From Sorangium cellulosum (lineage in GTDB: Bacteria; Myxococcota_A; Polyangia; Polyangiales; Polyangiaceae), in NCBI RefSeq assembly GCF_004135735.1, contig NZ_CP012670.1, positions 1,302,001 to 1,366,000 of the forward strand: DNA of 64,000 nt, given 5' to 3'. Of this stretch, positions 52,855 to 60,563 are shown piece by piece; the first letter of the stretch is position 1; each line of letters starts with the position of its first letter. The notes under the pieces are model-generated. The model did no database searches. It was not told the DNA's origin and saw only the letters and a list, made by a program, of their open reading frames with translations. A program made the position numbers and the translations under genes.

Positions 52855-53796
52855 CTATTTCGCGGCCTTCACCACGTCGGTGATCCCCTGGACGCTCTTC
52901 GCGCTCTTCGCGAGCGCCTCCTTCTCCTCGGGGGTCAGCGGCAGCTCCACGATCTTCTCGACGCCCTTGCCGCCGAGGATCACCGGCACGCCCATGTAGA
53001 TGTCCTTGTAGCCGTACTCGCCGTCGAGGTAGACCGCGGCGGGCAGCAGCCGCTTCTGATCGAGCAGGTAGCTCTCGGCCATCATGACGGCGCTCGAGGC
53101 GGGCGCGTAGTAGGCGCTCGTGCCCATGAGCCCCACGATCTCGCCGCCGCCCTTGCGGGTCCTCGCGATGATCGCGTCGAGCTTGTCCTTGCTGATGAGC
53201 TCCGTCGCGCGCACGCCGTTGATCGTGCACGCCGACGGGATGGGGACCATGTCGTCGCCGTGGCCGCCGAGGACCATCGCGCGCACGTCCTTCACCGACA
53301 CGTTCGCCTCGCGCGCCAGGAAGAGCTGGAAGCGCGCGCTGTCGAGCACGCCGGCCATGCCGAGCACGCGCTCGCGCGGGAAGCCGGTCCGGCGCTTGAA
53401 CTCGTACACCATCGCGTCGATCGGGTTCGAGATCACGATCACCAGCGCGTTCGGGCAATGCTCCTTCGCGCCGTCCGCCACGCTGCGGATGATCGGCAGG
53501 TTCGTCGCGACCAGATCGTCGCGGCTCTGGCCCGGCTTGCGCGGGATGCCGGCCGTGATGATGAGGACGTCGGCCCCGGCGCAGTCGGCCCAGCTCGAGG
53601 TCCCCTTGATCGAGGCGTCATAGCCGAGCACGGCGCCGTTCTGCTCGAGATCGAGCGCCTTGCCCTTGGCGAAGTCGGTCTTCTGGGGGATGTCGAAGAG
53701 CACGACGTCCCCGAGCTCCTTGCGCGCGATGAGGGCCGCGAGCTCCCCGCCGATGTTTCCGGCGCCGATGAGGGCGATCTTCTTTCGGTTTGCCAT
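52855..53796 (-). CDS. mdh: malate dehydrogenase (LDH-like type)
   Basis: A 313-aa NAD-dependent enzyme. The Rossmann loop is IGAGNIGGELA with LFDIP (Asp35, which favours NAD). TAGIPRKPGQSRDDL carries the substrate Arg pair, and the MDH-type Arg in place of the LDH Gln. ISNPIDAMVYE and GGHGDDMVPIP (catalytic His179) complete the site. The length and motifs match bacterial LDH-like MDH of the TCA cycle. The start at 53796 is MANRKKIALIG; the frame stays open far upstream across purC, which is spurious. It is divergent from purC, with 171 bp between the starts. Confidence 0.95.
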   Translation of the reverse strand: MANRKKIALIGAGNIGGELAALIARKELGDVVLFDIPQKTDFAKGKALDLEQNGAVLGYDASIKGTSSWADCAGADVLIITAGIPRKPGQSRDDLVATNLPIIRSVADGAKEHCPNALVIVISNPIDAMVYEFKRRTGFPRERVLGMAGVLDSARFQLFLAREANVSVKDVRAMVLGGHGDDMVPIPSACTINGVRATELISKDKLDAIIARTRKGGGEIVGLMGTSAYYAPASSAVMMAESYLLDQKRLLPAAVYLDGEYGYKDIYMGVPVILGGKGVEKIVELPLTPEEKEALAKSAKSVQGITDVVKAAK

Positions 53797-53967
53797 GGGC
53801 CGCCCTTTACCACCCCCCCGACCGGAGACCAACGGGGCTCCACCCCCGGACGCGACCACCACCCGGGCCCGCGCGCTCCCTGGTCCAGCCCGCGCGCGAG
53901 GGGGCGAACTCGGCCCGCCTTCGGAAACCTGTCGACTCGGCCCGCGAGCCCGGGTAAGCCGCGCCCC

Positions 53968-54930
53968 ATGGTCACCGAGGACGATCTGCGCACCGCGCTC
54001 GGGAGGGTGCTCGAACGCACCTCGCTCGCGGGGCCCTTCTCCCGCTACGAGGGCAAGGTGCGCGACTGCTACACGACGCAGGATGGCCGGCGCCTGCTCA
54101 TCGTCACCGACCGCATCAGCGCCTTCGATCGCGTGCTCGGCACGCTGCCGCTGAAGGGGCAGGTCCTGAACCGGCTCTCCTCCTACTGGTTCGAGCGCAC
54201 CCGGGGCGTCGCGCCGAACCACATGATCTCCCAGCCCGACCCCAACGTGCTCGAGGCGCGCGAGTGCACGCCGCTGCCCGTCGAGATGGTGGTGCGCGCC
54301 TACGTGACGGGCGTGACCTCGACCAGCATCTGGACGCACTACGCGCGTGGCGAGCGCGTCTTCTGCGGCCACCGCCTCCCCGACGGCCTCCGCAAGAACG
54401 AGCGCCTGCCGGCGCCCATCCTGACCCCGAGCACCAAGGCGCCGAAGGGCGGGCACGACCTCTCCGCCTCCCGCGAGGAGATCCTCGCCCTCGGGACGAT
54501 CTCGCCGCGCGACTTCGACGCCGCCGCCGAGATGGCGCTCGCGCTCTTCGACCACGGCGCCCGCGCCTGCGCGGCGCAGGGGCTCATCCTGGTCGACACC
54601 AAGTACGAGTTCGGCAAGGACCGGGACGGCAACCTCGTCGTGATCGACGAGATCCACACCCCCGACTCGTCCCGCTTCTGGTTCGCCGCCTCGTACGCCG
54701 AGCGCTTCGCGGCCGGCGAGGACCCGGAGTCGTTCGACAAGGAGTACGTGCGCCGCTGGCTCGCCGCGCGGGGCTTCCAGGGCGACGGGCCGATCCCGCC
54801 GATCCCCGACGAGGTCCGGATCGAGGCGTCCCGCCGTTACATCGAGGCGTTCGAGCGGATCACCGGCACGGAGTTCGTCCCCAACCTGGAAGACCCAGCG
54901 GTGCGCATCCCGCGCAACCTGGGACTGTAG
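53968..54930 (+). CDS. purC: phosphoribosylaminoimidazole-succinocarboxamide (SAICAR) synthase
   Basis: A 320-aa enzyme of de novo purine synthesis: it couples CAIR and aspartate using ATP. Motifs: YEGKVRDCYTTQDGRRLLIVTDRISAFDRVLGT (ATP site), PLPVEMVVRAYVTGVTSTSIW, then GLILVDTKYEFGKDRDGNLVVIDEIHTPDSSRFW. It is the longer eukaryote-like form (about 300 aa), not the 235-aa E. coli type. The stop at 54930 is followed 56 bp later by purS, forming a two-gene pur operon; purQ and purL are not here. Confidence 0.96.
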   Translation: MVTEDDLRTALGRVLERTSLAGPFSRYEGKVRDCYTTQDGRRLLIVTDRISAFDRVLGTLPLKGQVLNRLSSYWFERTRGVAPNHMISQPDPNVLEARECTPLPVEMVVRAYVTGVTSTSIWTHYARGERVFCGHRLPDGLRKNERLPAPILTPSTKAPKGGHDLSASREEILALGTISPRDFDAAAEMALALFDHGARACAAQGLILVDTKYEFGKDRDGNLVVIDEIHTPDSSRFWFAASYAERFAAGEDPESFDKEYVRRWLAARGFQGDGPIPPIPDEVRIEASRRYIEAFERITGTEFVPNLEDPAVRIPRNLGL

Positions 54931-54986
54931 GCGGGCGCGGTCGCGCCCGTGCTAGCGTCGCGGAAAGAGCCCTTGGAGCAAAGCCA

Positions 54987-55235
54987 GTGAAAGCCGTCGT
55001 CACCGTTCGATTGAAGAAAGAGGTCCTGGATCCGCAGGGCGACGCCGTGAAGCGCGCCCTCACCTCGCTCGGGTTCCCCGGGGTCAAGGGCGTGCGCGTG
55101 GGCAAGATCATCGAGATCGAGCTCGATCCGTCGCTCGGCAGCGCGCCCGATCTCGAGGAGCGGCTGAAGAAGATGGCGGACGAGATGCTGGCCAACACCG
55201 TCATCGAGGACTACGAGGTCACGCTCGCGCCGTAA
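54987..55235 (+). CDS. purS: FGAM synthase subunit PurS
   Basis: An 82-aa protein, GTG start at 54987 with an upstream TTGGAG site. It matches PurS: KAVVTVRLKKEVLDPQGDAVKRALTSLGFPGVKGVRVGKIIEIEL and the C-terminal LANTVIEDYEV. PurS bridges PurQ and PurL in the multi-subunit formylglycinamidine ribonucleotide synthase. It follows purC, but purQ is absent downstream: the next gene is on the opposite strand. Confidence 0.94.
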   Translation: MKAVVTVRLKKEVLDPQGDAVKRALTSLGFPGVKGVRVGKIIEIELDPSLGSAPDLEERLKKMADEMLANTVIEDYEVTLAP

Positions 55236-55271
55236 CGCGGCGCGCCTCGCACGCAGGCCCCGGCGCGGCGC

Positions 55272-56195
55272 TCAGGCCGCGGGCGCGACGAGCTTCTTCG
55301 CCCAGAGGATGGCGTCCTTGCGGGAGCGGCCGACGACGAGGTGGCGCGCCAGCACGGCGGAGCGGCGGAAGCCGTTCGCGAGGAGCGCGGCGCACAGCTC
55401 GTGATCGTCGGCCGGCGCGAAGGTGAACGTGCTCACGGCCCTCTCCTCGACGAGCCGGTCGCACAGCGCGCCGATGGCCGCGGTCGTGGCGAGCCGCTCC
55501 GACTCGTCGCGCGGCGAGGTGAGGATCTCCAGGAACGAGTTGCCGAAGCACGACTGCATCTCCCACGCCGCGTGCAGGCAGAAGCCGCCCCGGGCCGAGA
55601 GCGCGTAGCCCGTCCGCACGGCGTCGCGCCCGAACGGCTCGAAGCCGGTGAGCGCCCGCCCCGCGCGCTGCACGGCCACGACGGCCCGCCGCAGCTCGGC
55701 GCCGCTCGCGGGCGCGATCTTGATCGCGGGCAGCGGCCGCCCCTCGCTCTCCCGGAGCAGCCGCCGCGCGCGGGCGATCGTGCGCTCGGCGAGCAGGACC
55801 GAAGGGGAGCTCGCCCGGTCCTCGCCGCCCTCGTCGTCCTCGCCGTGGCCCGCGTCGCGCAGGTGCGCCGATATCTGCGACACGACCGCGCCGAGGATCC
55901 ACGCGTCGCTGCGCTTGTAGAAGCCCGGGATCGACCCCTCCCGCGTGAACCCGAGCCGGGTCCACGTCGACACCTCGTCGCGCTCGACCAGCGTGAAGAT
56001 CTTCTCGACCCCCTCGCGCTTGGCGGTCGCGAGGACGAAGTCGCGCTTCGACGGCGTCGGGCCCGCGCGGAAGTCGATGATGCGGAGCGTCCGGTGCCGT
56101 CGGTTGACCAGGAGACAGAGCGATACGGTGTCGTTCCGGAACAGGAGCTCATCGACACCGCTGCTCGACGTCGGAGACCAGGTTGTCGCTGCCAT
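55272..56195 (-). CDS. two-domain GNAT-like N-acetyltransferase (AblB-like)
   Basis: A 307-aa protein if started at the ATG at 56195 (MAATTWSPTSSSG); a frame-open extension to a TTG at 56270 is less likely. The first half has an acetyltransferase pattern resembling beta-lysine N-acetyltransferases: LLVNRRHRTLRIIDFRAG, LATAKREGVEKIFTLVERDEV, WTRLGFTREGSIPGFYKRSDAWILG. The second half (about 150-307) is a second acyltransferase-like domain (ALSARGGFCLHAAWEMQSCFGNSFLEIL). Substrate assignment is tentative. It is convergent with purS. Two TTGCA-N4-TGCAA sites lie 47-75 bp upstream of the start and are candidate operators. Confidence 0.65.
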   Translation of the reverse strand: MAATTWSPTSSSGVDELLFRNDTVSLCLLVNRRHRTLRIIDFRAGPTPSKRDFVLATAKREGVEKIFTLVERDEVSTWTRLGFTREGSIPGFYKRSDAWILGAVVSQISAHLRDAGHGEDDEGGEDRASSPSVLLAERTIARARRLLRESEGRPLPAIKIAPASGAELRRAVVAVQRAGRALTGFEPFGRDAVRTGYALSARGGFCLHAAWEMQSCFGNSFLEILTSPRDESERLATTAAIGALCDRLVEERAVSTFTFAPADDHELCAALLANGFRRSAVLARHLVVGRSRKDAILWAKKLVAPAA

Positions 56196-56241
56196 ACCCC
56201 TCGTGCTCGGCGCAGCCGTGCTGCCGTAGGTCAAGCCTTCC

Positions 56242-56270
56242 TTGCAGAAATGCAAATTGCAGATCTGCAA
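56242..56270. promoter_or_regulatory. tandem TTGCA-N4-TGCAA operator-like sites
   Basis: Two inverted repeats of the form TTGCA-N4-TGCAA lie one base apart: spacer GAAA at 56242-56255 and spacer GATC at 56257-56270 (the second is a perfect 14-bp palindrome). They are 47-75 bp before the acetyltransferase start, in a locally AT-richer patch. Their centres are 15 bp apart. This is consistent with binding of one or two dimeric regulators; the regulator is unknown. Confidence 0.6.
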
Positions 56271-56322
56271 TGCCCCCTAGCAGCCGAGGCACAGAGCGTC
56301 AACGACGTCGGTGGGGGTGCGC

Positions 56323-57237
56323 TCAGGGGGGAGAGGCGAACCGGCTCGCGTCGGCCGGCTTGACGCCGAGCGCCACGAGCGCGTCCTTGAGCCTTGTGCG
56401 CTGGAGCGAGAGGCGGGTGGGCATTCCCCCCGAGATGTTGAACGCCTCGAGGAAGTTCACGCCGCTGTCGAAGCGGGCGGCGAAGGTGACGCTGTCGCCG
56501 TCGATGACCACGGAGATCGGGGCGCGCTCCTGGCCGATGAGGAGGAGCAGGGTCTTGTCGTAGGCCCCCCCTCGCTGGGTGGCGTCCACGAGGACGATCC
56601 CCGGCTCGACGCGCTCGTAGCGGAGCGCGATCCGCCGGGTCTCGGCCTCCAGGGCGGCGAGCTCGGCGCCGGCCTGGTCGATGGGGCCCCAGAGCGACGG
56701 GTCGGCGAGGCCGGACGCGAGGTGCCGGACGATGAGGCCGAAGAGGGCCTGGTCGCGCGGGCGGGCGCGGAGGGCGCGGTCCATGCGGGTGGCGACCGGG
56801 CCCGGGACGCCGATGCGGGTGTCGATGGCGCGCGCGTCCTCGTCGCAGCCGGGGTAGGGCTCCACGCCGCCGCGCATCCACTTGGCGCCGCTCGCGAGGC
56901 CGTCGAAGTCGACGTGGCAGACCAGGGTGTCCACGCGCCCGGCGCGCGCGACGAGCTCCGGGGTGATCATCTCGGGGCAGGCGCCGTGCTCGGCCTTGGT
57001 CGACAGGACGAAGCGGGGGTCGCCCGCGAAGCGCGCGTGGTGGGCGCTGTCGTGGTGATCGACCCAGGCGGCGAGCCGCGGCCCGAGGTCCCGGATGAGG
57101 GGGAGGGTGACCGTCTCGAAGCTCTTGCCCCCCGCCTCCGAGGCGAAGGCAATGTCGAGCACGGCCACGTTGCCGCGCAGGTCGCGGGCGCGCGGGAGCT
57201 TGCGGGGGGAGGCGAAGGCGATGTCGAATCCGTGCAT
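56323..57237 (-). CDS. DHH-like phosphoesterase-related protein
   Basis: A 304-aa cytoplasmic protein; the start at 57237 (MHGFDIAFASPRK) follows GGGGAA. The arrangement VAVLDIAFAS, then AAWVDHHDSAHHARF and later LVCHVDFDGLASGAKWMRGG, resembles the DHH motif order (DxD ... DHH ... HxDxDG) of DHH/DHHA1 phosphoesterases that cleave short oligonucleotides or cyclic dinucleotides. The spacing of the motifs is unusual and the first DHH-family Asp pair is not clear, so activity is uncertain. It is separated from the acetyltransferase gene by the operator-like region. Confidence 0.6.
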   Translation of the reverse strand: MHGFDIAFASPRKLPRARDLRGNVAVLDIAFASEAGGKSFETVTLPLIRDLGPRLAAWVDHHDSAHHARFAGDPRFVLSTKAEHGACPEMITPELVARAGRVDTLVCHVDFDGLASGAKWMRGGVEPYPGCDEDARAIDTRIGVPGPVATRMDRALRARPRDQALFGLIVRHLASGLADPSLWGPIDQAGAELAALEAETRRIALRYERVEPGIVLVDATQRGGAYDKTLLLLIGQERAPISVVIDGDSVTFAARFDSGVNFLEAFNISGGMPTRLSLQRTRLKDALVALGVKPADASRFASPP

Positions 57238-57540
57238 GGCGTAGCTTCCCCGCGGAGGCCGGCGCACCATTCGCCGGACCACCCGAGGTGCGCCGCGTCG
57301 GGCGCCCTGGCTCAATACACCCGAAACGCGCGCCGCGCTCCGGGTGTGGGACCTTTCTCGGGCGGAGCCTGAATCATCGGCTAGGATGATACGACCAACG
57401 GCACGGACGGCCCGGCGCGCGCCGGGCGGTTCTGCAGCAGGCCGCCGCGTGGGGGGGCCGGCGGCTCCGGGCAGACTCGACAGGGAGGACCGCGGGCGCG
57501 ATCGCCGCGCGCGGGACGACCGGCCTATGTCGGAGGAGTG
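57238..57540. other. 303-bp divergent intergenic region
   Basis: The region lies between the starts of the DHH-like gene (-) and the exported protein gene (+). It is GC-rich. The GGAGGAG ribosome site at about 57531-57538 is visible; no other feature was recognised. Confidence 0.5.
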
Positions 57541-58638
57541 ATGAGAAGCGACGTTCTGGGACTTGGTCTTCTGGCTCTTGGGGCGGTGCTCTGCGGCGCG
57601 GGGCTCCCCGGAGCGCCCGCCGTCGCCGAGGCGAAGGCAGAGTCCGCGCAGGCGGCGCCGGCGCCTGCGGCGCCGGCGCCTGCGGCGCCTGCGGCGCCTG
57701 TTGCGGCGGCGGTGACGGGACCGAGCTGCAAGCTGAAGGGGACGGCGCCGCTGATGAAGGGCGCGCAGCTCTACGACGCGCCGGCGGGCGGCCGCGTCCT
57801 CGCGACGTTCACGGGCGCGCTCGTCCCGATGACCATGACCGCGATCCCGGCGGACCCGGCGTCGGGCCGGGCCCGGCTGAGCACCACGGACGGCGCGCCC
57901 GCGCTGCGCGTCGACGGCTACGTCGCGCCCGCGGACGTCAAGGTGTACACGACGCGCGACATCCCGGTCATCGCGGGGCACGTCTGGATCTCGAGCGCGC
58001 AGCCGGTGAAGCTCGTCGCGGCGACGGGCGACTCGCTCCGCGCGGAGCTCTCGATCTCCGGGAGCGAGGGGCAGACGGCGAGGGCCTCGGCCCCGTGCGA
58101 CGCCTTCACGCTGCAGCGCGGCGTCCCCACGAAGATGGAGGTGCCCGGCAGCGCCCGCGGCTACCTGATGAAGACGTCGACGATCGAGCTCTACGATCGC
58201 CCGAAGGGCGATGTGATCTTCCTGCTGAAGATGCTGGAGGGCACGGCGCAGCTCTTCTGGAGCACCGAGGCCCGGTCCGGCTTCGTCCACCTGATGTTGC
58301 GCGGCGATCTCACGATCGACGCGTGGGCGCGCCTCAAGGACCTGGAGCCGCTGAAGAAGGGCGAGATGATGGACCAGTACATCCCGCCGACGACGGCGGT
58401 GGCCGGCGCGCAGCTCGCGCTCGACAAGCCGCCGCCGATCGTCAAGGCGACGCGGTCGATCCCGATCCGCGCGCGGCGCGACGAGAAGGAGAAGCCGGTC
58501 GGCGAGATCGAGGCGGGCGCGGAGGTCTACATCCTCGAGACGGTGGCGGGCTGGACGAACGTGCTCCCGAAGGCGCTCGGCATGACGCCGCCGGACGAGG
58601 GCGGCTTCTGGATCCCCGCGGCCGAGACGCCGAAGTGA
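57541..58638 (+). CDS. exported hypothetical protein
   Basis: A 365-aa protein with a strong ribosome site (GGAGGAG) just before the ATG at 57541. A signal peptide (about 1-30) is followed by an Ala/Pro linker (APAPAAPAPAAPAAPV). The rest is beta-rich, with several SH3-like units: PLMKGAQLYDAPAGGRVLATF (about 70-90) and SIPIRARRDEKEKPVGEIEAGAEVYILETVAGW (about 305-345) look like SH3-type repeats found in cell-wall-binding proteins. I do not know the family. A periplasmic or envelope role is likely. Confidence 0.65.
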   Translation: MRSDVLGLGLLALGAVLCGAGLPGAPAVAEAKAESAQAAPAPAAPAPAAPAAPVAAAVTGPSCKLKGTAPLMKGAQLYDAPAGGRVLATFTGALVPMTMTAIPADPASGRARLSTTDGAPALRVDGYVAPADVKVYTTRDIPVIAGHVWISSAQPVKLVAATGDSLRAELSISGSEGQTARASAPCDAFTLQRGVPTKMEVPGSARGYLMKTSTIELYDRPKGDVIFLLKMLEGTAQLFWSTEARSGFVHLMLRGDLTIDAWARLKDLEPLKKGEMMDQYIPPTTAVAGAQLALDKPPPIVKATRSIPIRARRDEKEKPVGEIEAGAEVYILETVAGWTNVLPKALGMTPPDEGGFWIPAAETPK

Positions 58639-58710
58639 TGCTCCGAGCCCACCGCTGAACGCGGTGGGCACCGCCTTGCTGGAGCCCGGCGCGGCACGCG
58701 CCGCCTGGGT

Positions 58711-59331
58711 TCACTCCACGAGCGCCTTGCGAAGCCAGGCGAGGAACTCCGATGCCGCGATGGTCTCGGTGTCCAGGTAGCGCGCGGTGATCGCCTGGCC
58801 GAGCGGCTTCCCGGGCTCTTCCTGCACGGCGAGCCATGCGTGGATGCGCGCCTTGGCGTGCTGGATCTCGGCGAAGCGGCGGCTCTCCGAAGGGATGCTC
58901 GCGAGGAAGTCATCGACGAGCGGCAGGCAACCATCGCCTCGAGGGACCAGGAAGGAGAGGAAGTCCTCGAGCATGCCGGGCAGCCGGTTGTCGGGCATGA
59001 GCCACAGGCCGAGGTTGGGCAGCCGCGCTTCGGCGTCGACCAGGAAGGTGCCGCCGGGCGCCGGCGCCGCTGGCACGTCACGGTACCCGGCCCGCAGGAG
59101 CCGTGCGCGTGCCGCTGCCCAGCGCGCGCCGACATCCTGATCGGCATCGACGATCGCCGCGAGCCGCTCCATGTCGCTCGCCCTGGGCTCGATCTGCAAG
59201 AGGTCGAGGAGCCCCTCCACGCTCTCGGCAGGCTTGATCCTGAATTTCTCCGGGACGCCGTGCCGCTTGCACAGCGCGTACATGACGTGCTCGTCGCTCT
59301 TCCCTTCGACGAGCAGGAGGCGGCGACCCAT
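58711..59331 (-). CDS. DUF3226-like TOPRIM nuclease partner of OLD-like ATPase
   Basis: A 206-aa protein, start at 59331, 2 bp after the ATPase stop. The N-terminus RLLLVEGKSDEHVMYALC has the TOPRIM Glu (Glu9), IVDADQD (62-66) gives the DxD motif, and GLWLMPDNRLPGMLEDFL (about 108-125) gives a third acidic cluster. This is the DUF3226 family, a compact TOPRIM domain that in other genomes is paired with an OLD-like ATPase. Such a pair resembles split OLD-type systems (compare PARIS, where the TOPRIM protein is of the DUF4435 family). It probably acts as nuclease effector. It is the last gene of a two-gene operon. Confidence 0.82.
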   Translation of the reverse strand: MGRRLLLVEGKSDEHVMYALCKRHGVPEKFRIKPAESVEGLLDLLQIEPRASDMERLAAIVDADQDVGARWAAARARLLRAGYRDVPAAPAPGGTFLVDAEARLPNLGLWLMPDNRLPGMLEDFLSFLVPRGDGCLPLVDDFLASIPSESRRFAEIQHAKARIHAWLAVQEEPGKPLGQAITARYLDTETIAASEFLAWLRKALVE

Positions 59332-59333
59332 GG

Positions 59334-60419
59334 CTAGCGCACCTCGACATGGTGCTTGGTCACCAGGGGCAGCTCGGACTGGTCGAACAGGATCGCGCGG
59401 TGCTCCTCCCCGCGCTGCTCCAGCCGGATGAGCTGCGCGGACCCCGCGGGCTCGTCGGCGACCGCCTGCTGCAAGGCTTCGATGGCGTCCCAGGAATGGG
59501 TGGCCGCGAAGACCTGCACATCCAGATCGCGCGCGGCGCGCAGCAGAAAGCGCCACACCTCCGGCAGCGCGCTGTAGTGAATGCCGGACTCGATCTCGTC
59601 GGCCAGGAGAATTCGCTCGTCGAGCGCGAGATCGTGAGGATCGTACTCTGCCTTGTGTACCCCCTCGCTCGCCATCTCCAGCGCGAGCGCGAGCTGAAAG
59701 ACCCGCGTCGTCCCGTCGCCCAGGCGCTTCAGCGGCACCGGCTCGGGGCGGCCAGCCATCCGAACCATGACGACCCGATGAGCTCGCCGGCCTGGATGCT
59801 GGATCAGGGTCACCCGCTCGATCGGCGCGATGCTCTGGAGGCAACGCAGCACCCGATCCTCTCCGGCCTTCAGGGCGAGGGCATCCCAGGCCCGCCCCAT
59901 CGCCGCTGCGTCCATGCCCTGGGGGGAGAGAAAGGGCGGCCATGCGGACAACCGCCGGCGCAAGGATAGGCCCATCGGCCAGGAGAGCTCACCGCTGGAG
60001 AGGCGCTCGTGCTCGCCGAAGCGCTCAATTTCCAGGTACGGCAGGGCATCGTCCGGCTGCCAGAAGAGGGTGATCGTGAGCGCCGATCGAGGCTCGCTCG
60101 GATCTGCAAGCTGGAACGACCGGTCGTGGGTCCCGTTCTCGCCCGCTCCGTGGAAGAGGGAGGACGCGTGCAGCAGCGCTCCTTCGCTCTCCCCTTCCGC
60201 GCTCAGGAGAATATCACGTGGGGGCATGAGCTCTTCACGGGACCAGAGCAGCCTGGCAAGGCTTGCTGGATTGCCTCCGTTCACGTACAGACGCAGCGCC
60301 TCGAGCAGCATGGTCTTGCCGACGTTGTTCCGGCCGACCACGAGGTTGACCCGGGCGAGCCTCTCGATGCGGAGGTGCCTGAAGGTTCGGAACCGCTCGA
60401 CCTCGAACGACTGGAGCAT
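59334..60419 (-). CDS. OLD-like AAA ATPase, first gene of ATPase-TOPRIM pair
   Basis: A 361-aa AAA_15/AAA_21-type ATPase: Walker A GRNNVGKTMLLEAL (29-36), ABC-like signature KRLGDGTTRVFQLA (231-243), Walker B-like RILLADEIESGIHY (269-281) and a His switch FAATHSWDAIE (His308). The tail (320-361) reads RLEQRGEEHRAILFD. The C-terminal TOPRIM of canonical OLD proteins is missing; it is provided by the next gene 2 bp downstream. Start at 60419 (MLQSFEVERFRTF), as usual for this class. It is divergent from the HEAT-repeat gene (145 bp). Confidence 0.9.
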   Translation of the reverse strand: MLQSFEVERFRTFRHLRIERLARVNLVVGRNNVGKTMLLEALRLYVNGGNPASLARLLWSREELMPPRDILLSAEGESEGALLHASSLFHGAGENGTHDRSFQLADPSEPRSALTITLFWQPDDALPYLEIERFGEHERLSSGELSWPMGLSLRRRLSAWPPFLSPQGMDAAAMGRAWDALALKAGEDRVLRCLQSIAPIERVTLIQHPGRRAHRVVMVRMAGRPEPVPLKRLGDGTTRVFQLALALEMASEGVHKAEYDPHDLALDERILLADEIESGIHYSALPEVWRFLLRAARDLDVQVFAATHSWDAIEALQQAVADEPAGSAQLIRLEQRGEEHRAILFDQSELPLVTKHHVEVR

Positions 60420-60563
60420 CAGCTGCCTCTCGGGAGTACACCGTAATACAGGACCCCTGCCAGCGGCAGCGTCTGCATGACATGTTGCAGCGCCGGTCCG
60501 CGCGTCAGCGCGCGGGGGTCTCGGCGGTTCAGCTCTTCGAGCGCTCCCTGCGAGGCGACCACG

